A DNA stretch of 64,000 nucleotides, taken from contig OX328113.1 in NCBI GenBank assembly GCA_946811185.2, positions 1,178,001 to 1,242,000 of the forward strand, in the 5' to 3' direction. Positions 31,600 through 43,051 of this stretch are shown here, piece after piece (positions within the stretch are counted from its first letter, which is position 1; each line of letters opens with the position of its first letter). The translations under genes were made by a program, and so were the position numbers. The notes beneath the pieces were generated by a model. That model was not told the DNA's origin, ran no database searches, and was given only the letters and a program-made list of their open reading frames with translations. This DNA is from Hippopus hippopus (lineage: Eukaryota; Mollusca; Bivalvia; Cardiida; Cardiidae).

Positions 31600-32720
31600 T
31601 TGTTCTATATAGCCTGCAACACGTGAAAAGGGACATTCGGACTTTTGCGTAAAGTGTCGTCTTGGATCAGCCTGCGCAGTCCGCCCAGGCTAATCCAAGA
31701 CGACACTTTCTGATTGTGTGTGATTTTCTGTTTCACGCAAGTCTACTATAGGACAAAATCTAATGTTGATGTAAAGTACCGTCTCTGATCAGCGTGCGTG
31801 GGCTGCGCAGGCTGATCAGAAACAACACCGTGCGCAAATGTCCGAATGCCTCTTTTCGCGTGTTACAGACCATATTATACATATCCAGATGTGTATGGTT
31901 TCCAATAATCACTTTATCTTGATAGACAACAACAGGGAAGCAAGAGGCTACCCATCGTGATGTTAACGGGGCCCTTTGCTGTTATCACTCGAATCTGTTG
32001 GAGGTTTGTGAAAGTAATAATAATTTGTTTTCGGTACCCTCTTTTTTTGTCAAAAGACTGCTTTTTTATGAAAGCTGGTATGCAAGACAACTCTCAAAAA
32101 ACTTTTAGCAATTCCACGGGAATAGAAACACGCACCAGACCAGTCGTTGACAAATGAGCCATGCTCTGACAAGAGGGGGCTTAATGCATTCCCGTGATCT
32201 ATGGTACCATGGTACCAAGCAGGCCATCACATTCTTGTGGATCGCTAATATCCACTTTAAAAAAAAAAAAAAATCATTAGATAGACTGGTCCTTGGGCAT
32301 ACAGAAAATTGACTGATAGCGAAAAGTTTCGGCACAGGTCAGTCTGCGCGGACTGTGCAGGCTGACCTGGGTCGATACTGTTCGCAGGGGAATTAAGCCC
32401 CTTTTCACAGAGCAGCAAAATGTCCATTCTAGACTATCAGTTGTTTGACACAGTACAGTCGATGTTATAGATCCACAATTAGGTGATGTCCTCCTTGGTA
32501 TCATGGATCACGGAGATGCATCAAGCCCCCTTTTCACAGACATCACCTAATGTTGGATCTATAACATCCACTGTGTCAAACAACTAATAGAGCCTTAATG
32601 TAGAATGGTCCTTTGACATGCAGAAAATTTAAAGATAGCAAAAAGTTTCGGCCAATGTCAGCCTGCGCGGACTGCGCAGCCTGATATGATTCGATACTTT
32701 TCGTAAATGCATTAAGCCCT
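31600..32720. repeat. M3 palindrome cluster
   Basis: CAGCCTGCGCAGTCCGCCCAGGCT (31669), CGTGGGCTGCGCAGGCTGATCA (31796), GCGCGGACTGTGCAGGCTGACC (32345) and GCCTGCGCGGACTGCGCAGCC (32658), each with GGCTTAATGCATTT or CCCCTTTTCACAGAG flanks. An extra inverted repeat at 32445-32585 has arms GTTGTTTGACACAGT...ATAGATCCA / TGGATCTATAAC...ACTGTGTCAAACAAC. Confidence 0.75.
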
Positions 32721-33567
32721 TTTTCACAGAGCATGGCTCATATTTACTTTCAATTCGGCATGCGTAGAACAGAGAACATGCAGATGATTGATTAGATGGA
32801 CGGACAGCGCACCTGGGCCTAATTTTATCAGGCATATAGACGGCTATTATAAACTGGAAACCATTTAGACTAAGCATACACGGCTGTATTTGTAGATTCA
32901 GTAGAAAGATAATATGGCTAAATGTATACAACACAATTTTCAATTCGGCAGGCGTAGAACAGAGAACATGCAGACGATTGATTAGATGGACGGACAGCGC
33001 ACCTGGGCCTAATTTTATCAGGCATATAGACGGCTATTATAAACTGGAAACCATTTGGACTAAGCATACACGGCTGTATTTGTAGATTCAGTAGAAAGAT
33101 AATATGGCTAAATGTATACAACACAAACAGGAGGATTTGAATTCGTAGGGAGAATCTGATTGGATGATTATGTCGTTACCACGACTTACTATCTCATTCG
33201 AATGACATAATGGATGACTTTGATTGGCTGATTATCTCGTGGGAACGAGTTATTATTTCGTTTTTTGTGATTTTTTTTAGAAAAAAAAAAATCGGGAAAA
33301 CGAATTTCGTTTTTTGCGATTTTTTTATAAAAAAAAAAATTCGGGAAAACGAATTTCGTTTTTTGCGATTTTTTTATATAAAAAAAAAAACTCGGGAAAA
33401 CGAATTTCGTTTTTTGCGATTTTTTTTTATAAAAAAAAAAAAACTCAGGAAAACGAATTTCGTTTTTTGCGATTTTTTTTATAAAAAAAACCTTGGGAAA
33501 ACGAATTATTATCTCGTGGGAACGAGAAAAATAAAAAAAAATGCACATGTCACCTCAGTGCCACCGT

Positions 33568-33773
33568 ATTATCCTGCTAAATAAATAACACGAAATTTTC
33601 AATTTGATAGTAAAAACCCAAATATTGCTATTTCAAAGTTATGTTTTGGGGATTGATATCTCCTTATGGGACAGTGTAGATCCAAGATCAGACTGCACAT
33701 TCCATGCAGTCTAATCTTGATCTACACTGTCCGCAAAAGGTCAGTGAGCCATGCCTAGCAGCCTAAGGGTTAA
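33568..33773. repeat. TTAA-2 MITE
   Basis: Starts TTATCCTGCTAAATAAATAAC, hairpin TAGATCCAAGATCAGACTGCA / TGCAGTCTAATCTTGATCTA, ends GCCTAAGGGTTAA. Confidence 0.85.
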
Positions 33774-33971
33774 CAACCCTGAGAAAGAAAAGCTTTGCAA
33801 CACACTATAGGTAGAGAAGGAAATGCTGAGCATTTTTTACATTTCCCATATTTTCTGTCTTTCAGTGTATAAGTTACATCGGTTGTACCATATTTGATTT
33901 GATGTCTACATTTGCTTTGAATTTTATTATTGTGAAAGGGAGCAATTCAGAATTTAATTATCTCATCAAAC

Positions 33972-34203
33972 TCAACTCTTTACCAGATGAGGTAATTTCG
34001 GTCTGCTGAAATTGAAAGAATTTGCAAACAACAAATTTAGAGTGGCTAAAAAGGTGGCTTTTTTTTTTTTTAACTGTAAGGGAAGAAAACACTGGAAAAT
34101 GGAGAAAATGCTTGTTATGAGCATTTTCTCCTTTTTCCACAGTGTTTTCAAATGTCTTCAGCCCAGAGCCATAAAAACAAGGGCTTACCTGGGAAAGGGT
34201 TAA
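33972..34203. repeat. TTAA-1 MITE
   Basis: TCAACTCTTTACCAGATGAG ... GGGAAAGGGTTAA with TGCTTGTTATGAGCATTTTCTCC centre. Confidence 0.8.
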
Positions 34204-35260
34204 CAAGAGCTTTGCAGAGCGACGCACATATGCCTGAAAAGGCTTGTCAGTGGCATGGGTTAAAATCTGGAAAGCCTAAAGAGATCCAAATTTCAAGAGT
34301 CACATGCACAACTACACAATTACACATCATAGAGATTGATTGTGTAAGTTTGAACTTATTCCAATGAAAACTGGAAGGAGTTGCCCCAGGGTTCATTATT
34401 AAGGCACGTCCAAACGACATTGTCTAGCAAAAAATCAGCTCAGGCTAGTGGAGACTGTGTCCAGCTAGCCCGAATGGTCTAGTGCAAAATTCAAGACAAT
34501 TAGTTAAGTATCAGTTTCAATGCTTTGCATAAGTGACGAAACTCGACCTAACATGCCGTTCGTCGAAAAAGATCGCTTACATAACTTTGATTTTGTTCAA
34601 GGACAATTTATTGACAATTTCTACAGGTAGACAATCGCGCATGCACGGTAGTCAATATTTTCACTGGAAAAACCAAATCAAACCGAAAATAGATTTAATA
34701 GAGCGGAGTCCACGGGCTATTTTCTTTTTATCATGATCGTTATCATTTTGTCAGAGTATTTGTTATTTAAGCAAGAATTTCTTATGTCTAGCTCTTTTTC
34801 TTGAAATACCGTAGTTTCATTTTGATGACAACCACAAATGAAGCGCCCAGAAGTTTACATAGACACTGGAGCAGACGACCGGGGAATATACCAAGCTTGC
34901 ATAGCTTCAAAATAACATCTGATCAGGGAGAAACAGAGTCATAATAAAAAGCTAAAAACAAATAAATGGATCGAAACAAAAATAGATCTAGATGATTAAA
35001 ATTAGATCTAGATCATAGAAAAAAAATATCATTTTAGACCTTGAGTGGAGCGCTGATTTCACGCTGTTGCTTTCTGTTTGACCCAGAGGAAAATGTCTTG
35101 TTTTCTCTGACAGTTTAATAAACTGAAGATCTGTTGAAGGATCTGATAACATTATATCACAATGGTTTTGTCCTTTTAAACTCAAATTCTGTTGTTTGAG
35201 CCTAAGTTAGATTAATATGTCTGGTACTGCTTTCAAAATGGCTAAGTCTATTTTTTTTTT
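34204..35260. other. Intronic DNA with an ACAAGAGC repeat fragment
   Basis: 34204-34390 starts AACAAGAGCTTTGCAGAGCG and may be the 5' part of a third ACAAGAG-type repeat. The remainder is AT-rich; no gene seen. Confidence 0.4.
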
Positions 35261-35273
35261 CCTCTGGAAAAGA

Positions 35274-35449
35274 TTGATTGATTGATGGAATGGTGTTTAA
35301 CGCCGTTTTCAACATTATTTCAGTTATATCGTGGCGGCCAGTGCACCTATCCATGCTTTCCTGGAGTCTCTTTTACCAGTACTCTGCACAATTTTCTTTC
35401 CAAGCCACTGGCTTCTTTCCCACATAATCATTGTCAAAACAATGGTCAG
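35274..35449 (-). mobile_element. 5'-truncated SINE with 13-bp target duplication
   Basis: GATTGATTGATGG tail and SINE body; flanks CCTCTGGAAAAGA at 35261-35273 and 35450-35462 are identical. The tRNA head is missing, as in incomplete reverse transcription. Confidence 0.85.
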
Positions 35450-35924
35450 CCTCTGGAAAAGAAATCGTAATTGAAATAATTAACAGAGAAACATTCATTC
35501 ATCATTACTTAACATGACATTGTCCTTTTTTTTTTAGTTTTGGTATATTAATAAAAGAAATAACACAGATTAGGATCTATTTTATACTTTTCTTCATTTT
35601 GCAAAAATGGTCTAGTAGAAATCTGAAGTGGTCTAGTAAAATTTTCAAATTACTGGTCCAGTGGTCTAGGTGAAAAAAATGTTAATGTCGAACCCTGTGT
35701 GTATACAAGAAATTGCCAACTGACTGACAGCGGACGGACGGACAGAATGATGACCGGGGCCATAACATAATACAACCCTTTGGAGGCATAAAAAGTGTTT
35801 CATTGCTGAATAAGTAAAGTTATGACAGGCTAAGTACCAGTAAAGAACGACAAAATTTAGAAAAAAAAGAATAGTTTTCAGTGGTAATTATTCATTCATA
35901 TGACAGAAGCCGTTACATTTATGC

Positions 35925-36137
35925 TTTTCGTAGGAGTTTCTTTCACCTGTATTTCGCACAATTTTCTACCAAAGCCACAGACTGCTTTCCCCCAAAAAAC
36001 TCGTTCAAGCAATGATCAGTGGCGGGAAAGAATTATCCAGTCGCAATTCTTATTATCAATCCTCAGAAAAATTTTGGCCTATTCGAACCCAACTACCCTG
36101 GTCTCAAGTCCTGTACAACACCAACTACCAGGCTGCT
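35925..36137 (-). mobile_element. SINE fragment
   Basis: CCAAAGCCACAGACTGCTTTCC through GGTCTCAAGTCCTG; tail lost, head partly kept. Confidence 0.7.
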
Positions 36138-36159
36138 GAGAGACTAGATATACTTGAGA

Positions 36160-36525
36160 TACCTCAAGACATTCGGCACACCTCGGGTGATGGGAGCCAT
36201 CATATCCCTCGGCTGTATCTGGAGGATTAATATGCATCAGATTGATACATATCCGGAAATAAGCCGGTTTACCGTTCTGAAAATTGTAAGGCTCCTCTTA
36301 AAAAAAGAAAGCTTGAGTTTCAATTTTCTATCGAAATCTTTCTAACTATGTTTCAGTTGAGTTGGCAAACAGTTCGTACATTCATTATTTATCAATTCCG
36401 ATTAAAGTTTTCACCGACAGATAAACAGATGTGAATAACTTCATCGAGGTTGTTTATGTCGTTGCTAAACGACTAACAGTGGCGCGCCATGTATAAGATC
36501 ACATGATTCGCAGTTCAAATGGAAA
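36160..36525. repeat. Dispersed direct repeat, copy 1
   Basis: CGGTTTACCGTTCTGAAAAT, AAGGCTCCTCTTAAAAAAG, CGACAGATA...GATGTGAATAACTTCAT recur in order at 47425-47780. Orientation the same. Function unknown; no ORF kept in both copies. Confidence 0.8.
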
Positions 36526-36679
36526 CGACCGTTATACGGACGAGGTTAGATGTAGGTACGGAATCGGCCGAGTTGTGACGAGTGACCTCAAGAGAGATAC
36601 ACTTTTTAACCTAAAGTCCACTTTCGAAAGCATTGTGGCAGACAGAGAAATTGATTGTTAAGGGTTATTTTTCTGTCAG

Positions 36680-36931
36680 TGTGTTCACATTTTTACAATT
36701 ACAATAGGGACATGTACATGTTTTCATAACTCATCAATTTCAAACTCTCCTAAGTACACAATGCTTGTTCACAGAAAATTGCATGCACCCTCAAGGCTAA
36801 AAGGTACACAATTGGATACTGTGAAACTCAAAAACATGCTAAAACAACACTATGACCCCAATCCAAGCCAAGAATTTGACAACACAGTATACATATTGCA
36901 AAAATCCAATTTTTATAGCCAGACCCTTTGA
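36680..36931 (+). CDS. Possible exon, plus strand, unrecognised
   Basis: A good acceptor tract (GGTTATTTTTCTGTCAG) is followed by 83 open codons to TGA, including MLVHRKLHAPSRLKGTQLD, MLKQHYDPNPSQEFDNTVY. Just upstream, 36521-36600 is unusually CpG-rich for this window and has an ATG (METTVIRTRLDV). No donor pairs convincingly with it. Could be a small gene or chance. Confidence 0.22.
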   Translation, partial: CVHIFTITIGTCTCFHNSSISNSPKYTMLVHRKLHAPSRLKGTQLDTVKLKNMLKQHYDPNPSQEFDNTVYILQKSNFYSQTL

Positions 36932-37525
36932 ATACCTTTACTCATTCCTTTTTTGAACCAAACAACAAAAATCTTCCACCAATTGACATCATTTGCTGGT
37001 GTTACATCAAGTGAGGCTAAAAGATAGGATTTATTTTTGAAAGGGTAGAAAACATTTGTAGAAAAATGATGGATACCACCGTTGTCCCATTATTTTCAGT
37101 ATTCTTCTATTGCCAGGTTATAGAAATTGGTATACATTTGGTAAGATGTTATACAGTAAGACCAATACAGGTTCAAATCTCTCTAGCAAAAGGAGCCATT
37201 GCTCCTAATCAACAGCTCCTCCTTCTGCTTCATTGTTTTAAAAAGTGGCCTGCTGTAATACAAAAGCAGTTGCCTGGTTGCCTGCACAAGTTGTGCATGG
37301 GTAAATTACAAACTTTCTAAAAAAAATTTCAAAATAATCCATACTTTAAATTGAACATTATGATAGGAGCTTCATTGTTTAGGTTCTAAAAGTAACTATA
37401 AAATTACTTCTTAAATAAAACCCGTGTTGTGGGTACCGTGTAGAATTATCTCATTGAAAGTTCTAATGAGTACCCATAACATAGGTTTCAGCCAAGCTAT
37501 AATATTTTAGGATCCCTTAACTCTC

Positions 37526-37985
37526 CTCAATTCTTTATCAAACAACAAAATTTTAGACTTGTCCAAATTGAAAGCATTAATTTTGCAGACGACAAAATAA
37601 ATACAACTCATAAATTGAAACTTGACTTCAGAAGAGTAGAAAACATTGTGGAAAAATGAGAAAAAGCTGGTTACCAGCATTTTCTCCTTTTCCCACTATG
37701 TTTTCAGAAGGCTTCTTTCTTTGGGCCGTAAAAACCAGGGATTGTTTGGTAAAGAGTTAACTGTTTATCAAACAACAAAGTTTGGTATTCAACCAAGTTG
37801 AAAGCAATTATTTTGCAGACGACAAATGTATGTCTAATAATGATTGCTATCTTTGAAAGGTAAGAAATCAGTGTGGGAAAGGGAGAAAATGCTGGTTACC
37901 AGCATTTTCTCCTTTTACCACAATGTTTTCAAAAGCTTTCTTCTTCAGGGTCATTAAAACCAGGCATTGTACGGTAAAGGATCAA
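37526..37985. repeat. Two adjacent TTAA-1 MITEs
   Basis: Copies 37526-37760 and 37757-37985 share a TTAA. Both keep CTGGTTACCAGCATTTTCTCC and an extra ATTATTTTGCAGACGAC variant, so they are closely related. Confidence 0.85.
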
Positions 37986-38197
37986 ATAAATCATTAAGCA
38001 ATAGGACCTTGACTAATTTACAATGCTCCTCAGATCTGCAACAGAGATATATCAAATAACTTTTTACAGTGCTGCAGTGGGTAGCTTTGGAAAACTTTGT
38101 GGAGAAAGGGGCAATTGCATATCAAATGCAACCTGTGGCTTCTTTCACACAATCATGTCCATATTGTTGATAAGTCATTTTATTTCCCTTTAATTCT

Positions 38198-38641
38198 ACT
38201 CTTTACAGAAATTATTTTAGACTAGTACTAACTGAAAGCCTTTTCAGAAGAAAAATGAAGTATGGCTCAAACAATGGACTTTGTCTTAACCCTTTACCAC
38301 ACAGCAAAATTTTTTACCTATCCAAATTGAAAGCATTTGATGCTCACGATTTCATAATGGCTGAACTGACACAATTTTTATTTGATAAGGTTGAAAACTT
38401 TGCTGGAAAAGGAGAAAATGCAGGTTACAGATGTTTTCTCCATCTTCCACATTGCTTTCAAACACATTCATCCTTAGGGTTGTTTAAGTTTGGATTGTGT
38501 GACCTTCTTTGATAGAGTAGAAAACTTTGTGGGAAAAGGAGAAAATGCTGTTTACCTGCATTTTCTCCTAATCCCACAAAGTTTTCAAAGGGCCTCTTCT
38601 TCAGGGTCGTTAAAAGTCATCATTGTGTGGTAAAGGGTTAA
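38198..38641. repeat. TTAA-1 MITE interrupted by TTAA-1
   Basis: Outer copy breaks at CAATGGACTTTGTC (38286) and resumes TTTGATAGAGTAGAAAAC at 38504; the inner copy starts TTAACCCTTTACCACACAGC. Outer ends GTGGTAAAGGGTTAA. Confidence 0.75.
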
Positions 38642-38908
38642 ATGCCTGTGATAATTTTATCATCTGAATAAGTACTCAGCTGGTTTCACAATAGCCTGTG
38701 TAGTCAGAAGTTGAACTCCACATTTAAAGCCACAGAGTAAATGGACAGTTTCAGCCAAGAGACAGTAACAAATATAATATTCAATTTTCAAGTTTGTTTT
38801 AGCTAGAGTATTTCACAAAATGGCAGGTGGTAGTAGATCTAAGATTAGACTGTGTTTAATACATTCATGATAATCAAACTCCATAATTTATTCTCTACTT
38901 ATTATGTT

Positions 38909-39345
38909 TTAACTCTTTACTACACAATCCTGACGACCCTGAGAAAGAAAGCTTTTGAAAACATTGTGGGAAAGGGAGAAAATGCTGGTAACCAGCATTT
39001 TCTCCTTTTTCCACAATGTTTTCTACCCTACCCAAACCTAATTTCAATTTTTCAGTCACATTTATTTTGTCGTCTGCTAGTGCTTTCAATCTGGACAAGT
39101 CCAAACTTTTGTCGTTTGGTAAAGAGTTAAATCTTTACCAGATAACAAAATTCTAGACTTGTCAATATTGAAAGCATTTGCTGACTACTTATTAATTAAT
39201 ACTCAAGAAAATGGTTGACTTTGAAAGAGTAGAAAACATTGTGGGAAAGGCAAATATGCTGGTTACCAGCATTTTCTCCTTTTTCCACAGTGTTTTCAAG
39301 AGCTATCTTACTATTGGTCATTAAAGAACACAATTCTTTCGCAAT
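38909..39345. repeat. Two adjacent TTAA-1 MITEs
   Basis: 38909-39130 is near consensus (AACATTGTGGGAAAGGGAGA hairpin, GTCGTTTGGTAAAGAGTTAA); 39127-39345 follows from the shared TTAA and decays at the right. Confidence 0.85.
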
Positions 39346-39553
39346 ACATCATCTCAGCAGTCTAAATCAAGATCAGACTATAGAAAATGCAGTGTGATTA
39401 TTGATTTACACTGTCTGCTCCAGGGCAATTTTCATCAATCTTATTTCTTGGTTATAACTCTTAATTCTAAGACAAGCAATCTGATTGGCTGAGACAAAAT
39501 GTCTTGAACAATAATATGGCTGGTCTTGGAATTTACAATTAATGCTGGATTTT

Positions 39554-39765
39554 TTAACTCTTTTTCTGCTAAGTAAGTAACATGAAACTTTCAATCCGAC
39601 AGTGGAAACCCAAATTCTGCTATTTCACAGGTATTTTTGAGGAAAAGCCATCTTCTTTTCGGAGAGTGTAGATCCAAGATCAGACTGCACATTTTGTGCT
39701 GTCTGATCTTGATCTACACTGTCCGCAAGAGGTCCTTAAGTTGCCCTTAACAGCCTAAGGGTTAA
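39554..39765. repeat. TTAA-2 MITE, full length
   Basis: TTAACTCTTTTTCTGCTAAG ... AGCCTAAGGGTTAA with hairpin TAGATCCAAGATCAGACTGCA / TGCTGTCTGATCTTGATCTA. Reference copy for this family. Confidence 0.88.
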
Positions 39766-40650
39766 TGGTTTGTAAATCTGCACTAGATTTGTTCACTTAA
39801 ACCCAGTGCTTTCTTGGCATGTCTTAGGCTACTAAATGATAATACTTAATCACACAAAGGATAAACTCTTTCAAGAAGGAATGAACAGTTAGGTTTTCTA
39901 ACATTATGTATAAATTGTGATAAAAGAATCAGGAGTTACTGCTTTTTGCTTCTTTAAACACAATATTCCTGTTCCTTTTCCAAACAATATTTTTCCGTGC
40001 CGTACCTATTTTTCTACTGTTTATCCTGACAGTGCAGATCGAGATCAGAACACTCTGTCTACTTGTAATTTAAGCTGTAGACCCGTTCACACTGAACAAA
40101 TATGCAGCTACACGGTAAATTAGGCTCAATGATCAGATTTCTGTTTGAATGGGCAAACGGTACATTTCGAGAAAAAAAAAATGCTGACTGCCAAAGTTTC
40201 TTTTTTGTTCCAAGTGCCTCAATGTTTCAAATAACTCATTTTTTCTATGTCATAATAGCATACAAGTGTTTAATAAAAGTTATGTGAGCTTGAACCGACT
40301 TGAAATAGGAATACTGGTGGAGTGACAAGAGAACGACGACGGTCTCCAATGTTAGTCTTTTTTACAGTTTCTTTTTTTTTTAATCTATAAGAACAAATAG
40401 TTGATTTATAACACACATTGTTTAAATGCAATTTCTTTCAACCACATGTAGCAGGAAATATGCAAAGGAGAAGGGAATGTAGATTTTGAATTTGGTCAGG
40501 TCAGAATGACATGGGCCAAAATGGCGGGCATCTGCCTGCTGAATACGACTCAACCGGAAATTTTCAAACATTCACGTCTAATTCACAACATATATATGAC
40601 ATGATGAGGAATACGATAAATAGCACAATTATGATAAAAGGTGTACTTAC

Positions 40651-40701
40651 AGAAGGAACAAAACAAAAATACAGTGAAACACAAACACAAGATATGGCTA
40701 T
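40651..40701 (-). CDS. Weak 51-bp exon candidate of the split gene
   Basis: Donor CTTCT|GTAAGT is strong, acceptor AGCTTTCTGAG is fair. 17 codons, phase 0 in and out (IAISCVCVSLYFCFVPS), so it can be included or skipped between 54824-54876 and 27381-27481. Its hydrophobic, low-complexity reading makes it doubtful. Confidence 0.2.
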
Positions 40702-41007
40702 CTCAGAAAGCTAATGGCGTCTAAACACTAAGCAAGCTAGCAAAAGACTGGATAGAGCAAAGGTACTTTTGTGGTGAAGTTACATGCCTGAGGTACCTTT
40801 GGGGAAATTCAGTGAGGGGTGCTTTGTCAAAAAGCTGATTTCATACACCTATACAAAGTATTGACTCATGTCAGCCTGCGGAATCCGCAAACACTGACCT
40901 GAGTAGAAACTTTTTGCCACTGGTAAGTTTTTGCATCTTAAAGGACTATTCGACCCCATCATTCAGGTTGTTGGGCAAATGCGTCCACATGATGTAAAGA
41001 TTTGCTT

Positions 41008-41355
41008 TTAACCCTTAAAGCACCTTTTACAAGCTATAGTTGTTTTTGCAGCCAATGTAGATCAAGGTCAGACTGTACAAAACGTGCACTCTGATCTTTG
41101 ATCAGCACTAGACAAGAGCAACCCTCAAACTACAATTATTGACATGTACATGTAGGTCTTTTTTCTAGACTGAAAGTATCCATCAGGTTTTTTCGGCCCT
41201 TTAACCCTTAGAACGTGCAGCCTGATCTTGGATATACACTGTCCGATAAGGAGATATCTTCCCTCACTCAAAAATAACCTTGAAATAGTATAAATTTGGT
41301 ATTTAAAGTCTGCTTTAAAGTTTCCTTTGAAATTATTTGGCAGGATAAGGGTTAA
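41008..41355. repeat. Two TTAA-2 derivatives
   Basis: 41008-41110 keeps TTAACCCTTAAAGCACC and a decayed hairpin; 41201-41355 has both ends (TTAACCCTTAGAACG, GGCAGGATAAGGGTTAA) but one hairpin arm deleted. M3 palindrome piece at 40849-40945. Confidence 0.7.
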
Positions 41356-41852
41356 GGGATCATGCGTTACGACATGTACGATCTCTGAACGGACTTTGCA
41401 ATTTGGAAGACTTGCATTTTCAAGAGCAATTAAAAAATTATTGTTTTCAGATGAGTTGCAGAACAAGTTTTATTTCGTATTCACCAACCATATGAATTTC
41501 ATTCAAAGTTTAACTTTACATTTAGTAACACATCTTCTTGATGGCTAAACCATTTGGTTTAACCAATCGGAAATTGTGACTCTTTCAAATGTAGAAAATG
41601 CTTTAGAGTAAGACTAAGTCCTTGGATATGTGAAAAAACAGCAATATTGCACTGTATTGACCTGGGTAATTCTTTCTAGTGACAAAAATTTTAGAAAGTG
41701 TGTAGTAGCTAAGAAGAATTTGATTGTACCAGTTGTTCATCATAACTTTGAATTTAGTTTTTAGCAATGACTTGCGAGCACATCCGATATAGTCAGTATA
41801 TTTCTGCGATGTCTGCGAATGTCATTTTCTTCGAAGATTCGACCTATCTGCT

Positions 41853-41987
41853 ACAGTATGGACCAACGTACAGTCTCGCAAATCTGAAGCTGCTGTCACT
41901 GTACGCCCAAAATCAGTAGCTAACTGATTTTGGGCGTACAGTGATAGCAGCTTCCGATTTGCGATACTGTACGTTGGTCCATACTGT
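41853..41987. repeat. Near-perfect 135-bp palindrome
   Basis: Two 64-bp arms (ACAGTATGGACCAACGTACA... and its complement) with only three mismatches around a TAGCTA loop. Low arm divergence implies recent origin or gene conversion. Confidence 0.92.
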
Positions 41988-42869
41988 TGCCATGCAAATA
42001 TTATTGTTCTGAAATATCAGGTAGTCCTGGCGCCAAGCATTCGACTTTAAAGTGCCTTTGTAAGTAATGCAATTTCAAATTAGATTACCACCTGCAAACA
42101 GTGTGCATATTAACCAGCCAGTGCGGAGTGTGCAGTCTGATCCCGAGCTCGCAATTTACGTTGAAGCTGGTACAGCTCAGGATCGGACTGCATCGTTGCG
42201 CTGAATGACAATAGACTTTTACTACCTGTTATTTTACACCTTTACCTGTGAAATGCATTCCATATTACTGCTATCCTTTTTCCCTCTGACTGAGAAGTCC
42301 ATTTATTTGGCGCATGTGTATATCACATAAAATTTTTACATATCTTTAATATTCTTTGGTTATTTTTAAAAATGAAATTAACAACTATGGCAGCTCTTCT
42401 GTTTAATGTATAACCTGAAAGTTAGCTACAGTTTTTACCAAAAAATAACTTTTCTTTCTCTATGTACTGGTTATCCACAGGTGCTTGTATATTATATTTA
42501 TGTGTCTGTGTCTGTTTGCGTGTGTATGAGCCAGTTCCTTTCTTTCCTTCTTCCTATTTTCTTGAACCCATCTCGTATTTGACCGTATTTAGTCTGTTGC
42601 TTTTTGTACTCCATGTTGTATTTTTTTTTACATACCTGGAAGGAATAAAGTATTTGTATTGTACTGTATTCGAAAACGCGGGAAGAAGGTCAAATGACCG
42701 TCATGTAAAGCATACATTCGTGGTTTCTACGCGGCGGCCTTATTACTTGTTATTTGGACCCATGGATCGTTGTGTTGTCAAATACTTATTATCAAAATTT
42801 TAAAACTAGGTTAAGAGTTGCCAGGTCACTCTATCCTTTATTTACTATTTTTGTCTGACTTTCTTTCTA
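41988..42869. other. Intronic DNA, no clear element
   Basis: A decayed TTAA-2-like palindrome at 42110-42205; remainder AT-rich. No supported gene. Confidence 0.4.
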
Positions 42870-43051
42870 GCCCTTATCCTGCTAAGTAATTAAAATGAAA
42901 TTTTCAATTCAGTAGTAAAAACCCAAAAATTGTTATTTCAAAGGTATGTTTCGGGGAAAAAAAATTCCAGATCGGACAGCGTAGATCCAAGATCAGACTG
43001 CACGTTATGTGCAGTCTGATCTTGATCTACGCTGTCCGCAAAAGGTCAATG
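42870..43051. repeat. TTAA-2 MITE truncated by Hel-1
   Basis: CCCTTATCCTGCTAAGTAAT start, perfect hairpin GCGTAGATCCAAGATCAGAC / GTCTGATCTTGATCTACGC; cut after CGCAAAAGGTCAATGA where Hel-1 body begins. Confidence 0.8.

Larger units (their letters stand above)
30845..33567. mobile_element. 2.7-kb foldback element with long inverted arms
   Basis: Left arm 30845-31463 and right arm about 32633-33567 are inverted copies, both beginning ACGGTGGCACTGAGGTGACA. Outer flanks CTTATCCT (30837-30844) and ATTATCCT (33568-33575) look like a target duplication in a TTAA-2 copy. Each arm holds A/T-rich palindromic units of about 63 bp (TTCGTTTTTTGCGATTTTTT): three on the left, five on the right. The right arm has a near-perfect tandem duplication of about 197 bp (32738-32936 and 32937-33126). 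The core (31464-32632) holds several M3 palindromes and a tRNA-like piece. Confidence 0.75.

Noticed and set aside
31161..33124. Repeated 68-107 codon ORFs starting MLYTFSHIIFLLNLQ
   Set aside because: Three copies of the same foldback-arm sequence (one inverted, two in tandem); copy number, not coding, explains them.
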